A stretch of 64,000 bases of DNA, from contig JAFEMH010002493.1 in assembly GCA_022495995.1 (NCBI GenBank), forward strand, positions 124,001 through 188,000, in the 5' to 3' direction. The DNA comes from Adenophora triphylla var. japonica. Taxonomy: Eukaryota; Streptophyta; Magnoliopsida; Asterales; Campanulaceae. Below the pieces are notes generated by a model. That model did no database searches. It saw nothing but the letters and a program-made list of their open reading frames with translations, and was not told the origin of the DNA. Positions 1 to 10,776 of this stretch are shown here, one piece after another. Position numbers and translations under genes: made by a program. The stretch's first letter is position 1. Each line of letters opens with the position of its first letter.

Positions 1-173
1 TCAAATCTTCAAATCACGTGGTTTAAAAATTTAACATAGTTTTCAAATTTAACATATTCTTCAAATTTAACAAAGTCTTGAAAATAAATGAGTTTTCAAA
101 TATTCAAACTACTTATGTTATTCAAATTTTCAAAGTTTTCAAAAAACTTTATTTAATGAATATTGTTATTGCT

Positions 174-1650
174 TCAAAGTATTTGAATTTGTTGAAATCT
201 TCTTCTTCTTCTAGTATGTTTCTCGCAAAAACTCCTTGTTGAGATTGTATTCTTCGTGGCTATATCATAATCATCGTCTTTAAGATTCCGAAATTTGCCT
301 TGTTTTCTCAACTCCGCGTCATCCCAGTTCGCAAGACAAATCAATCTCTCGATAAGAACGGGTATGATTTGGTTTCGCTTTGACGTCACCACGACTGTTC
401 CTGCATCAATTAAAGCAGCCTCCGATACTATCGTGGACACCGGATGGGTAAGTAGATCATGTGCCATCAACAAAAGAATAGGATAAATATTAGCATGTGA
501 TTTCCACCATTTTAGGACATTCAAATTTTCAAAACTTTAACCATCTAAGGGGTAATATAGGCTTTAAAGGTATTGATGTAATTCATATACACCACTTTGA
601 GAACCACTACTATATTAGGATGAAGTTTTTTCTTTTGTCATGAAATTCCATTATTCTTTTAATATTTTGTTGCTCCACTCCCTTTTCTTTTGCATTTTGT
701 GTTTGGTCACTTTAGTGTTGTACAATAATGATCGAACAAACGATATAAAATTGTGAGAATTTTCCTCATTTTGCTCTTGGACAAAGTGTTTACAGCATTC
801 GCGTTAAGCTCGGGCCTCGTGTTCTTATAAAATTTATCAAGCAAGACACCTAACGAGGAGAACTTAATCCTATAATCCATTATGATCGCTAATTGGGAAA
901 CTATGGGAAAATGTTCATAATATTTTGTGAATTTAGTTTTCATTTTCATAACGGCACCTCCAAACATGGCATTTGATCTAAATTGCCTAATAACCTCACT
1001 TGTTACATTTATTTTACGGCACAAAAGATGGGAGGTGGGATAATAACTTCCCGAAAAAATCTTGATTGCCCTCCACCAAGGTTTAAATAAATCTAAAAGC
1101 TCGATAGCTATCGACCAATCATACTCACTAATTTTGTAGTCCATTTGATGATTAGAAAAGTATTCCGTGAGCACCACCCTATATTCGACAGCTCTCTTCA
1201 ACATTTTATAGGTTGAGTTCCACTTAATATCTTCGGCCACTTGAGGTTTCTTGTATTTCATGTTATATGCAGCGCATAAATCGGCATAAATTTTCAACCT
1301 TGGGTCGAAATTTTTGATAACATGGGAGGCCGTGTTAATGCTATTGGTTACAGACTTTAGTGAGTGGATCAAATCGTGGACATATAGATTAACAATGTGG
1401 CATGCACACCTAACATGAAACAAAGCGCCCTCGGAAGGATTAAGAGCTTGGATCAACATTGTGGCGGTGAGGGTATTATAAGTCACATTATCAAATGATA
1501 TTTTGTTAAAATTTTATTGGTGATAACTTTCTCACTTAATATATCTTTAATGTGATTTGTACATTGCAAAGTCGTGTGGGGATAGGACATTGTTATAAAG
1601 GAAATCATCCTCTTTTCTAACATCCACTCCTCGTTAATTCAATGAGCTGT
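174..1650 (-). pseudogene. hAT transposase relic (RICESLEEPER/Daysleeper type)
   Basis: This is a decayed DNA transposase of the hAT superfamily. The C-terminal hAT dimerisation block lies at 174-524 and contains VLKWWKSHANIYPIL and the HPVSTIVSEAAL block that corresponds to the family's P-x-S-T-x-x-E-x-x-F signature. The catalytic-domain portion lies at 707-1486 and includes ALFHVRCACHIVNL, a typical hAT stretch, followed by WNSTYKML. Weaker homology continues to about 1650. The reading frame changes at about 1490 and between 524 and 707, and no N-terminal BED zinc finger was found. No terminal inverted repeats were identified; the low-coordinate end may lie outside the window. It is non-functional as read. 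Confidence 0.85.
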
Positions 1651-2068
1651 TATACAAGTAAAGATTTCAAAACTAAAACTTGACATTTCAAACACTACTG
1701 TTGATCAAGCAAACACTATCCTTGAAAATGGCCTCATGCTATCGGTTTAATAAGGAAAATGATATTGGTTTTAGCTTAAGAATGTAAAGCAAGAAGGGGG
1801 AGTGGTGATGGAGGAGGTAGGACGGTGATTGGGGGATTTGAAAGGTGATGGGATTGGAGCTGTTTAAAACTTAATGACATCACAAGCCAAAACAAAACAT
1901 GTAAGGAGAGGGGGAGAGGTAGAAAGGAAGGAAGAGTATTTAATGTGTGATTGATGATGGGAATGGGTCCCTGAGCTGCATGCATGAGGCAGAGAATAGG
2001 GAGACAGTATAAGCATATAAATAGCTACACCTATATAGCTAGAGGTTTTGTAGGATCTGCTGTCACCC

Positions 2069-2130
2069 CATTCCCATTCCCATTCCAATTCAATTTCAAT
2101 TCCAATTTCAATTCCAATTTCAATTTCAAC
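2069..2130. repeat. (ATTCCA/ATTTCA)n simple repeat
   Basis: Short tandem 6-bp-like units (attcca, atttca) run for about 60 bp. The surrounding stretch 1650-2343 shows no credible coding sequence. Confidence 0.8.
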
Positions 2131-2343
2131 CTCTCTTTTTTGTAGACACCACTATCTATAGGCTATTGTGTCTTGTGTGTGTTGTATCATTGGGCGTCGT
2201 TTACGCCTCTAAACTCAATTTTCTTTTACAACTATTAAGGGGTAGATAAGACATTTGCAATATGGAACTAGAGTATACTGGTACTGGGATTTGAGGCAGG
2301 AGCTGTTCAACTGCTTCAGCTACACGAGTGGCCAAGACACAAA

Positions 2344-2576
2344 ATCTATAGTATAAATGAAAGTTCTCTTTTGAAAAGTACTATGAACAGTTATACTGGG
2401 GGGATTTTTCATTTTGCTTTTATTGTTTTGTCCCTTTTTTGTTTTGCCCTCATGACTATTTATGTCGTACGACATGGGTGGCTTTTTTTTTTTTTTTAAT
2501 AAAAAAAAACAAAAATTTTTTTTTTTTAAAAAAAATTACGTGGCCTTGGACACGGGCATGTGCTAGTGTCTTATAT
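2344..2576 (+). mobile_element. Mini-Helitron-like element, copy A
   Basis: The element begins with TC (TCTATAGTATAAATG) directly after an A and ends with CTAG directly before a T, as Helitrons do. The 3' terminus reads ACACGGGCATGTGCTAG. A second copy with the same terminal sequences lies at 58109-58298, and the first 100 bp of the two copies are similar. There is no coding capacity. The 3' hairpin is weak in this copy, so the Helitron assignment is tentative. Confidence 0.5.
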
Positions 2577-2699
2577 AACATGTGAGATTAGGGAATGCAA
2601 CGAGTCGGGTCGGATCGGATCTTATCCGAATACTAAAATTTCTTATTTGAACCCGATCTGACTCGAACCTGCTCGATCCGTGTCCCGATCCAATTCAAA

Positions 2700-3640
2700 G
2701 CATTTCAATAATAATAAAAAAAAACACACAGAACCGGAAAAAAATGTTACCAAAATCAAGATTATTCGGCGGAAAAAGGGCTCAGGCGAGCTGTTTTTCA
2801 GGCTAAACAATGGGCGTTTGAACCGGTTCCCGGCAATGGAACCAAACTGATGGAGCCAAAAAGACGAATCAGCCCAAATTCAAGCGATAGGTTGTACTCC
2901 GGCGATTGAATAGCCTGAAAATAAGACAGAAACTGTAAACTAAGTCGGGGCTTTTCCGGCGAAGGCCCTCCGGTGTAAGAGTAAGTTCACGATTTGTGTA
3001 TAGAGAAATCAAATTGACAGAGCTTCGAGTCAAAGAAATAATGTATCAAAATATGAAAATAATGGCTTGTATTTATAGTGATAGATATGTAGAATCCATG
3101 TTGAACTTGGACTGTTAAGAGATAAGATATAATTCTAGGAGGATTATATCTGTTAAGGAGTCCTTATTTGACAGGAATTGATGTAGGGGGTTACAATCCT
3201 GATTAGATTATAACTGCTTATTGTCCTTGTTGGAATGGGACTGCACAAGCTCACGCCGGTATGCCGAGATACAGATATTCCCTTCCTCGTCATACATGGC
3301 CATCTCGGTCCGTGATGAGCCGGGGAAGGGATGAGGAATAAGCGAAGCCCGTCGTGATGATATCATAACCGAGGGAGTCACCTCGTCCTCAAGGGAGATG
3401 ATCTCGGCCTACGAGTGAGGTCTCCTCGGCCCTTTGAGTTGGGCTTTGTTTATGCTCGCTTGCTGAGCCTTGATCGGCCTTGTTTATGTCGAGATAGATG
3501 GACGAGAAAACCCATGTCTTACCTATGTCTCAATTCAATTGGGTCTTACCCAGACAAGCCAATAATTTAAACTGTTCGGTCGGTAAGTTAATAACTACGA
3601 TAATCGACCCTGATAACGAAATAAAGTTTCACTTTTCAAC
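2700..3640 (-). mobile_element. Old LTR and leader fragment related to the 12601-25460 gypsy element
   Basis: From 2848 (tgatggagcc) this matches, with divergence, the LTR that starts at 12601 and 24707: shared stretches include gcctgaaaataag, the aggccctccgg region and gtaagttcacg. The sequence just below 2848 reads on the minus strand as TGGTTCCATTGCCGG, the same primer-binding-site-like sequence found next to the intact element. The fragment therefore holds part of a leader plus a 5' LTR in minus orientation. The far end near 3640 is uncertain. No coding region remains. Confidence 0.7.
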
Positions 3641-4590
3641 ATACCCGCGGTAGAAACAGATGATCTCATAGATGGGAAGAACAAGGATTACTCAAATACG
3701 GTCCATTGACGCTGCGTTTTCTTGGTTGGGACGTATTTCATTTTTACTTTGTCATTTTCCCTCTGAGCTATTAGAGGTTCTTGGTGAGATTGATGATTGA
3801 GCAGTTTGCAATGAGATTATGATGTAACGAGTAACAAAGCTTGGAACGACTCGTGAGGAATTGCATGACTCGTGCTCGACGCGTTTTCAGAGATTGAGAC
3901 TGATTTTGTTTCCCTTTTTGAAGTGTTTTAATTAGGATTGTTTTCTTTTCCTTTTCCAAGTTGTTAAGGGGTTTGTTTAAAGTATAAATACCCTCTTTCA
4001 TTGTTTTTTTTAAGAGACATTGAATTATTGAATTAAATTGAATTGCTTTGCAACTGAAGATTTTTACCTTGAAGCTTTTAGCTTTAGCTTGTTCCTTGAA
4101 TTTCTTAGGAGATTCTTGACTGAGTCTTATTTGACTTAATAGGTCTTAACTGATCTGCAGAAGATTATCATCATCTTGGTGATTCTCTTGTTCAAACCCT
4201 AGTTCATTGATTTGAATTAGGTCAAGTAGTTGTTCAATAAATTATTTGCCTATCCTTTTATTATTCCGCTACAACCCATTACATTAGATTAAGACCTGTG
4301 AAAAATTTGGACTTTAATTGTGATATATAAGCCTCTACAATACTACTGCTGATGAGCACCAATAACATCTATAAAGTTTTGGGTGGGCCTATGGTAAGCC
4401 AAGTGAACCCAATTATTTGTGCTTAGTGAGTGAGCCAGTGTGTGTTGCTTAAGTATCGGCCTGATTTTCGGGCTCAGATCTTTACAAGACTAGTTCCATG
4501 AAGATGTTGACAAGTGACAACATTGTTGATGGTTATTTTGGCTGCATCATAATCTATCCTTGTAAAAACAATAACATTCCTGGTCTCTTT
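3641..4590. other. No recognisable gene
   Basis: A TATA-like motif (TATAAATA, about 3983-3990) is followed by an AT-rich, transcript-like stretch that resembles an LTR end, but no partner repeat, primer-binding site or coding sequence was found. Nothing else can be supported here. Confidence 0.4.
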
Positions 4591-4599
4591 GGTTAAAGT

Positions 4600-4905
4600 A
4601 TTAGCAAATCCCACATACTCCTGATCATGTTGTAGGGCAAGAACTCATAATCTTCTGAAGATCCTCTTTGTTTTTGAATATGATACGAACCAAGTATACG
4701 ATAAGGCAAATGTCTGTAACACCCCTGTCCCCTGGTGATAGCAAATACAGAGGAGATACTGCTATCTGGATTCATACATTTTGAGTCGTACCTATGCCAC
4801 ATTTCTTCAAGTTGTAAGATCTGATTCCCTTCTGTCATGTTCATTACAGCCCGAGAGACATCATCAACTAGAGGGGATCCTTTAAATAGAACCTAAGAAA
4901 CTTTC
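4600..4905 (-). pseudogene. Glutamate receptor-like (GLR) fragment, C-terminal ligand-binding part
   Basis: The minus strand encodes GSPLVDDVSRAVMNMTEG, then a segment with K-C-M-N-P-D-S-S. This matches the end of the ligand-binding domain of plant GLR channels, where G-S-P-L-x-x-D-x-S-R-A-x-L-x-x-T-E-G precedes the last membrane segment. The homology stops at about 4740, so the last transmembrane helix is missing. The copia element at 4978-8786 separates it from more GLR sequence at 8880-9411. It is a broken fragment, not a functional channel. Confidence 0.75.
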
Positions 4906-4938
4906 CAGTTTTAGAGGTTTTCAATGATGAAATATAAT

Positions 4939-4964
4939 ACACACACACACACACACACACACAC
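4939..4964. repeat. (AC)n microsatellite
   Basis: About 12 uninterrupted AC dinucleotides lie immediately upstream of the copia element. Confidence 0.95.
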
Positions 4965-4977
4965 CTATATATAAATA

Positions 4978-5634
4978 TGTTGGGTGTGACTCTCAATTGT
5001 TGACAAATTGGATTTGGGCAAGGATGCAAGATTGCTGGCGGTGCTGCTGCTGTTCTGAGGCTGAGGCGGGCGCCCCACCTGGGTCGAGGCGGGCGCCTCG
5101 GTGGCCGAAGCGGTTGGTATTGGTTGCTGGTTTGAGGCGGCCGCTTGGCTTGTATGGGGCGGGCGCTTCGTGGGAAGAGGATTGATCGTTGCTTCGTAGG
5201 TTCCCAGGCGGCCGCATGGTGGTCTTGAGGCGCGCGCCTCGCAGTAGCAGTTTGACGGGCTGGGCCTTGATTTAGGGTTCTGTTCGTGGGTTTTGCCTTT
5301 GCCATATAAATATGATTGTTTGTCATTATTTCCACCGCAGCCTTGAGAGAGAGATTGAGAGAGAGAAACAAGTTTGTTTATTCACTATTGTATTGTGAGA
5401 GATTGTGAGATTGTGTGAAAGGTTTTCACCTTGATTCTCCTTGTACTCTTCTTGATTATAGTGGATTGATTCTCCGTCGCCCGTGGACGTAGCCAAGTTG
5501 GTGAACCACGTAAATCTCTTGTGTTCATTGTTTTTCAAATTTTGTTTCGTATTTTATTGTTCTTGCTATTATTGTTATTTTGTGCTTGCATCTTTATCAA
5601 CCTAGCAATTGTGGTTGGGACCAAAATCCTAACA
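4978..5634 (+). repeat. 5' LTR of copia element 4978-8786
   Basis: The LTR has a TG...CA structure. A TATA box (TATAAATA) lies at 5305-5312. Upstream of it, at about 5066-5245, are about six copies of a GC-rich self-complementary word of the form GAGGCGSSCGCCTC. It is identical by eye to the 3' LTR except for one cluster at about 5043-5064. Confidence 0.95.
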
Positions 5635-5636
5635 AT

Positions 5637-5648
5637 TGGTATCAGAGC
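5637..5648 (+). other. Primer-binding site (initiator tRNA-Met)
   Basis: TGGTATCAGAGC lies 2 bp after the 5' LTR. It is the standard complement of the 3' end of initiator methionine tRNA used by plant copia elements. Confidence 0.95.
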
Positions 5649-5684
5649 TCCGGTTTGTGGATCTTGTATTGCTTATTGGTAACG

Positions 5685-6485
5685 ATGTCTGGGAAGTACG
5701 AAATTGAGAAGTTTAATCGCAAGATTAACTTTGGGCTATGGCAAGTAAAGATGCGAGCAATCTTGGTGGGTAAAAATTGCGTCAAGGCTTTGCTTGGGAA
5801 GGCGAAGAAACCGGCAAACTTGACGGATGCACAGTTTGACGACATGGACGAGAAGGCTTTATCTCTCTTACAATTGAGCCTCAAAGATGAGGTATTGAGA
5901 GAGGTTGTGGAAGAGAAGACTGCGGCAGGGCTTTGGCTTAAGCTTGAGCAATTGTACATGACTAAGAGTGTTAGTAACAGGTTGCTTCTATTGAAGAAAC
6001 TCGAGGAGTGCAAACTCAAATCGGGCGAGTCCTTGGAGAAACACCTTGATGAGTTTGATGGCTTGGTCATGGACTTGAAGAATGTCGATGTCGAGATTGA
6101 TGATGAGCAATTGGCGGTAAAATTGCTTTGTTCTCTACCTTCGGAATACATGCACTTTCGCGAGACAGTTTTGTATGGCAAGGAAGAGATTGCTTTGGAA
6201 GAGATCAAGACCGCTTTATTAAGCCGTGAGGTTATTGAGACGCACTTGACTTCCCCAAGTGCTGAATCTCAAGGTGAGGGTTTAATTGCTAAAAGCGGTA
6301 AGAGGAATGGGAAGGGGTCAAGTTCAAGGTTTAAAGATGTGGTATGTCATGGTTGCAAGGAGAAGGGACACATTCGGAGAAATTGTCCTAACCGAGGAGG
6401 TAAAAGGAATGATGATACAACCGCTAAGGCCAAAGGTGAAGTTGGGGTGGTGCTTGAAAACACCAGTGATGACGGTGGCTTGTGA
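5685..6485 (+). CDS. gag: Copia Gag protein
   Basis: The capsid-like Gag of the copia element, about 266 residues. The start chosen is the ATG of MSGKYEIEKFNRKINFGLW, 37 bases after the primer-binding site; the open frame upstream of it belongs to the LTR. The central part carries the usual copia Gag region (L-x-L-E-Q-L-Y-M, then a segment with LLCSLPSEY). A CCHC zinc knuckle, CHGCKEKGHIRRNC, lies near residues 218-231 and should bind element RNA. The frame ends shortly after the knuckle, whereas many copia families continue into pol. It is open and may still be expressed. Confidence 0.88.
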   Translation: MSGKYEIEKFNRKINFGLWQVKMRAILVGKNCVKALLGKAKKPANLTDAQFDDMDEKALSLLQLSLKDEVLREVVEEKTAAGLWLKLEQLYMTKSVSNRLLLLKKLEECKLKSGESLEKHLDEFDGLVMDLKNVDVEIDDEQLAVKLLCSLPSEYMHFRETVLYGKEEIALEEIKTALLSREVIETHLTSPSAESQGEGLIAKSGKRNGKGSSSRFKDVVCHGCKEKGHIRRNCPNRGGKRNDDTTAKAKGEVGVVLENTSDDGGL

Positions 6486-6489
6486 TGCA

Positions 6490-8050
6490 CTGCTTGCTTG
6501 TGATCCGGTACCGAAGTTCGTGATAGTTGGATTTTGGATTCGGGTTGTTCTTATCATATTAGTCCCAATCGGGCATGGTTTTGTTCTTATAAGGCTACTT
6601 TGGTGGAGTAGTTTTGTTGGGGAATATCTTTTGCATGCAAGGTTGTTGGTATTGGGGCTATTAAGGTTAAGATGTTTGATGGAGTGGTGCGGAAATTGCA
6701 AAATGTCGGGTATGTTCTGAGCGAAGAAGAGCCTGATTTCTCTAGGCACCTTGGATAGTCTTGGGTATAGTTTATCCATTGCGAATGGCGAATTATCGGC
6801 TACTAAAGGTGACTTGATGGCCTTGAAGGGAAAGAAGGTGGGGACATTGTATAAGCTTCTTGGAGTCTACGGTTGTTGGTGATGTGTGCATTTGCAGCGG
6901 GGTCAACGATTGAGGCGGAGGTTACTCAACCATGGGACATGACATTGGGTCACATTGGCTTGAAGGGATTGGAGAACTATACGGAGGGAGTGGGTTTCGG
7001 TTATGGAATCCTATTGCATCTAAGTTCGATTGGTAGAGATGTTGCTCTACGTCTCCATGAGAAGAATTGTTGCGAGACGGGTATACAAACGAGGTGGAGT
7101 TAGTTGGAGATAACTCAAAAGGGGTGGAACGTGACTTGGATGCTTTGTTGATTTGTCGATATAGTGACTCAGTGATGCTCCGGTTCGAAGGAGGAGACCA
7201 ACAAGCGGTGGAGACTACCGGTGATCTTGGTAGGGGTAGAAGGAATGATAGTACTTCTGTTCGATATGACGTTGAGAAGATGGTTGCTTATGTCTTGTCC
7301 GCTGCGAAATCTGTTTATGTGCATGAAGCTGTCTTCTACAAGGAAGTTATGTCGTGCTTTGTTTCTGCAAGGTTGTTGGTTACTATGGAAGATCGGACAT
7401 GGGAATTTGATAGACCTCCACCAAAGAAGGGATTAGTCAGCCGCAAGTGGGTCTACAAATTCAAAGGAGACTCTGATGGAGTAATTTCACCGGTAGTAAT
7501 GCACACATGTATTTACGCCTTGTTGAGCATTGTGGCAATGCGAGATCTATTGCTTGAGGTGGAGATCTACATGCGCCAGCCTGAAGGGTTTGTTGTCGAG
7601 GGTAAGGATCATGTTTGCCTGTTAGAGAGGTCCTTGTATGATTTGGAGCGATCGGCTCGACAGTGGTATAAAAGGTTCGACACTTTTATTGGTACCCATG
7701 GCTATGCTAGTAGTGGATATGTTTGTTGTGTTTACTTGATGGTTTGTAGTGATGGCACATTGGTTTATCTTGTTTATGTCGATGGCATTCTTGTGGCTGC
7801 GATAGATATCAATGGTGCTTACCGGGTGAAATGGTTATATTCTTTAGATTGTCCCAAGTCTAAAGATGATGTGTCACGGGTTCCGTATCCAAATGCTTGT
7901 GTGTGCATTGTGTATGGCAAGAACAGTGATGGTTGCATTGGGTATGTTATGACTATAACGGAGGCGGTCATGTTGACAAAGCCGGGTTCGAAGGTTCCTA
8001 TTGCTAAGTTCAAGAAGTTCTTGGACTTAGTGGGTGTTACTAGTCATTGA
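6490..8050 (+). pseudogene. pol: Copia pol remnant (PR, IN, RT pieces)
   Basis: Pieces appear in canonical order but in different frames. A protease-like SWILDSGCSYHIS segment lies at about 6523, a GAG-pre-integrase-like LGHIGLKGL at about 6945, and an RT stretch in a 327-codon open frame (7067-8050). The RT part has KKGLVSRKWVYKFKGD and LYDLERSARQWYKRF. The catalytic Y-V-D-D is replaced by YVDG at about 7778-7789. The integrase core, the middle of RT and RNase H are missing. It cannot encode a working polymerase, although the 7067-8050 frame remains open across the deletions. Confidence 0.85.
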
Positions 8051-8119
8051 TGCCCTTCGGGGCGTGGCGACGGAGAAAGAGATGTTCTCTTGGATATAGC
8101 TTGTTTCGGGATTGATCGT

Positions 8120-8132
8120 CAAGGTGGAGAAT
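8120..8132 (+). other. Polypurine tract of the copia element
   Basis: The purine-rich sequence AAGGTGGAGA lies directly upstream of the 3' LTR. This is the expected site for plus-strand priming. Confidence 0.8.
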
Positions 8133-8786
8133 TGTTGGGTGTGACTCTCAATTGTTGACAAATTGGATTTGGGCAAGGATGCAAGATTGCTGGCGGTCTT
8201 CTTCTTTACGAGGCGAGGCGGGCGCCCCACCTGGGTCGAGGCGGGCGCCTCGGTGGCCGAAGCGGTTGGTATTGGTTGCTGGTTTGAGGCGGCCGCTTGG
8301 CTTGTATGGGGCGGGCGCTTCGTGGGAAGAGGATTGATCGTTGCTTCGTAGGTTCCCAGGCGGCCGCATGGTGGTCTTGAGGCGCGCGCCTCGCAGTAGC
8401 AGTTTGACGGGCTGGGCCTTGATTTAGGGTTCTGTTCGTGGGTTTTGCCTTTGCCATATAAATATGATTGTTTGTCATTATTTCCACCGCAGCCTTGAGA
8501 GAGAGATTGAGAGAGAGAAACAAGTTTGTTTATTCACTATTGTATTGTGAGAGATTGTGAGATTGTGTGAAAGGTTTTCACCTTGATTCTCCTTGTACTC
8601 TTCTTGATTATAGTGGATTGATTCTCCGTCGCCCGTGGACGTAGCCAAGTTGGTGAACCACGTAAATCTCTTGTGTTCATTGTTTTTCAAATTTTGTTTC
8701 GTATTTTATTGTTCTTGCTATTATTGTTATTTTGTGCTTGCATCTTTATCAACCTAGCAATTGTGGTTGGGACCAAAATCCTAACA
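8133..8786 (+). repeat. 3' LTR of copia element 4978-8786
   Basis: This is the partner of 4978-5634 with the same ends and TATA box (about 8457-8464). The only visible difference is a 17-to-20-base block just before the GC-rich word array (about 8197-8213). Confidence 0.95.
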
Positions 8787-8879
8787 AAATATACTTACAA
8801 AAATGTGAGAACATGAGCAAAATCTAATGTGCAGAAGGGAAAGAGCATTCTTATGTGTTGGGAAGGGGGCCCACGATAG

Positions 8880-9411
8880 ATATGCAGTGCTTGTCCTATG
8901 TTCGCGAATCCATACTGCAGCTAGAGTGAGGATAAAGAAGGCAATGTTTGTTAACCAAAGCTCGCGCCTTAAGGGATTCAAGAAGGTCCATTTATGATCC
9001 CAATCTGCGTATGGGATTGTGAAATCCACATACGGTGATCTGTTTGCTGTGATTGTAACGTCCCCCACAGCTCCATCAAAAATCTGTATGTTTTCCAGTG
9101 TGCAGAAGAAAGAAATTTATTGGTTATCAGTTAAAGATTATGCTGACAAATCAGATAAATATTTTGGTAAAAGAACTATCATTAGTAAAGAAAATTACCT
9201 GCAAGAAAACCTGTTATGTTAATTGCAGCCCGAGAGACACCAGCAACTAGAGGTGATCCTTTAGGTAGAACCTGTTATAGAATATGTTTCTTGAAAATTA
9301 TATGAAGTCAATACAGAAAATGGACACTGATTTAATTAGGGACCGAGGGAGTACTTACAAATGCAAAGCCATCAGTACCCCGATAGATAGGGCCAGCAAC
9401 CATGTACTTGT
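8880..9411 (-). pseudogene. Glutamate receptor-like (GLR) fragments, rearranged
   Basis: Three exon-like pieces lie on the minus strand. At about 9092-8880 is GDVTITANRSPYVDFTIPYA followed by a hydrophobic helix ending WIREHR, which matches the first half of the GLR ligand-binding domain and the first membrane helix. At 9411-9358 is KYMVAGPIYRGTDGFAF ending at a GTAAGT donor. At about 9270-9217 is PKGSPLVAGVSRAAINIT. The last two belong after the first in a normal GLR, so the order is scrambled or two tandem copies are represented. Together with 4600-4905 these are remnants of one or more GLR genes broken by the copia insertion. Confidence 0.75.
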
Positions 9412-9714
9412 CACAATATTATGCGAAGATGTTGGTGTGTGTTCCAACCAACCCCTTTTTGTTTCATTGCGCCGCTGTCCCTCTTCCTCCGGTTCACCAT
9501 CAAATGTTCGTTCTTGCTCCAACCCCGCCTCAAATTCATCAAAGTTGATTTTAAAACTGTGTTCAGTGATGAGAAATTGTATGTTGCAGGGTAACAAATA
9601 TTGCACTTGACTTAAGATATTAATATAGATGAATTGGGAAAGCATAAGAATGAAACTACAAACTCGTTTGTATGAGAAAAATTTCCTGAAACTGTAATAT
9701 TATTGGATATTTAC

Positions 9715-10207
9715 TGTTGGGGTGCAAACCCAATCCCACATTGACAATTGAACAAAGTATTGTCTGGTTTATAAGAGCACACACCCACTTCATTAGTATG
9801 AGGCCTTTTGGGAAGTTCCCAAGAGCAAATCCGTGCGGGCTGGGCCCAAAGCGGACAATATCATACTAATGTGGAGTGGTGGGGTGGTTCGGTCCCTACA
9901 AATGGTATCAGAGCCATGGTTCGGATGTTCCGGCCTGGGTGGACCGTGTGTGTGCGATTATAGTGGTGGTGGGATTCCCTCTTGTGTGACCTTGCGGATG
10001 GTCTTGGTTTGAGGGGAGGATTGTTGGGGTGCAAACCCAATCCCACATTGACAATTGAACAAAGTATTGTCTGGTTTATAAGAGCACACACCCACTTCAT
10101 TAGTATGAGGCCTTTTGGGAAGTTCCCAAGAGCAAATCCGTGCGGGCTGGGCCCAAAGCGGACAATATCATACTAATGTGGAGTGGTGGGGTGGTTCGGT
10201 CCCTACA
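9715..10207 (+). mobile_element. TRIM (terminal-repeat retrotransposon in miniature), complete
   Basis: Two 186-bp direct repeats (9715-9900 and 10022-10207) begin TGTTGGGG and end CCCTACA and look identical. They flank a 121-bp interior. The interior starts with the primer-binding site TGGTATCAGAGC (9903-9914) and ends with a purine tract, GAGGGGAGGA (10011-10020). A 5-bp target duplication tttac lies at 9710-9714 and 10208-10212. There is no coding capacity, as expected of a TRIM that depends on another element's proteins. Identical LTRs indicate recent insertion. Confidence 0.96.
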
Positions 10208-10214
10208 TTTACTA

Positions 10215-10216
<2 letters not shown>

Positions 10217-10249
<33 letters not shown>
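10217..10249. repeat. (AT)n microsatellite
   Basis: An uninterrupted AT run of about 33 bp lies next to the TRIM target site. The stretch from here to 10776 holds no gene I can support and may include 3' UTR of the F-box gene. Confidence 0.95.
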
Positions 10250-10252
<3 letters not shown>

Positions 10253-10776
10253 TTTAAAAAGCTTTTTTAAAATTACATTTCATAATTATTATTTGTTCTT
10301 ATAGAAATCTTCTTTATCCCTTTCTACTTAATTTATAAATTAATTTGTTCGTGCATTTTAAAGCACGGGTGTAACACCGGTTCATAAATACTTTATCATT
10401 GAGTAGCTAACAAATGTAAGAGTTCCTATCTTTTAGCTTTCCCATTACAGAATCGTTGTAGATGATGATGAAAAGCTCCCATAAAGATGCACAGAACTCT
10501 ACCTTACTTCTAAGAGTTAATGAAAAAAAGATCGATAATAATAAAGCGGAAGGAGAATACCAACTAAAATTATGGACCAAATCCCTGAATAGTAGAGAGA
10601 TAATAGAAGGATAAAGAAATGGATTTGCATGGGATTTACAGCAAATAATTACAGCAGGGAGCTCCACTCATATAGATAATCCTGACGTTTGATTCATCAA
10701 AATAAACTGCATAAGGGTTTTCTGTTAGTGCCACAACAACAACAAAAAACTTGCACCCTTTTCCCCAAAAGAGCTT

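Larger units (their letters stand above)
4978..8786 (+). mobile_element. Ty1/copia element with intact LTRs and deleted pol
   Basis: The element is bounded by 657-bp and 654-bp LTRs (4978-5634 and 8133-8786) that begin TGTTGGG and end CCTAACA. A perfect 5-bp target duplication aaata lies at 4973-4977 and 8787-8791. The internal region is only about 2.5 kb; a complete copia interior is usually about 4 kb or more. Gag is open, but protease, integrase and reverse transcriptase survive only as pieces. The near identity of the LTRs indicates a recent insertion, so this copy was probably mobilised by proteins supplied in trans. It lies inside a GLR pseudogene. Confidence 0.95.

Noticed and set aside
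4997..5217. Small ORFs in the GC-rich part of the copia LTR
   Set aside because: They arise from the GC-rich palindromic words, which lack stop codons, and are duplicated in the other LTR.
5642..6208. Minus-strand ORF of 188 codons opposite copia gag
   Set aside because: Shadow of the gag frame; the plus strand has the zinc knuckle and Gag motifs.
10407..10667. Minus-strand ORF of 86 codons downstream of the F-box gene
   Set aside because: No recognisable domain; more likely 3' UTR or intergenic.
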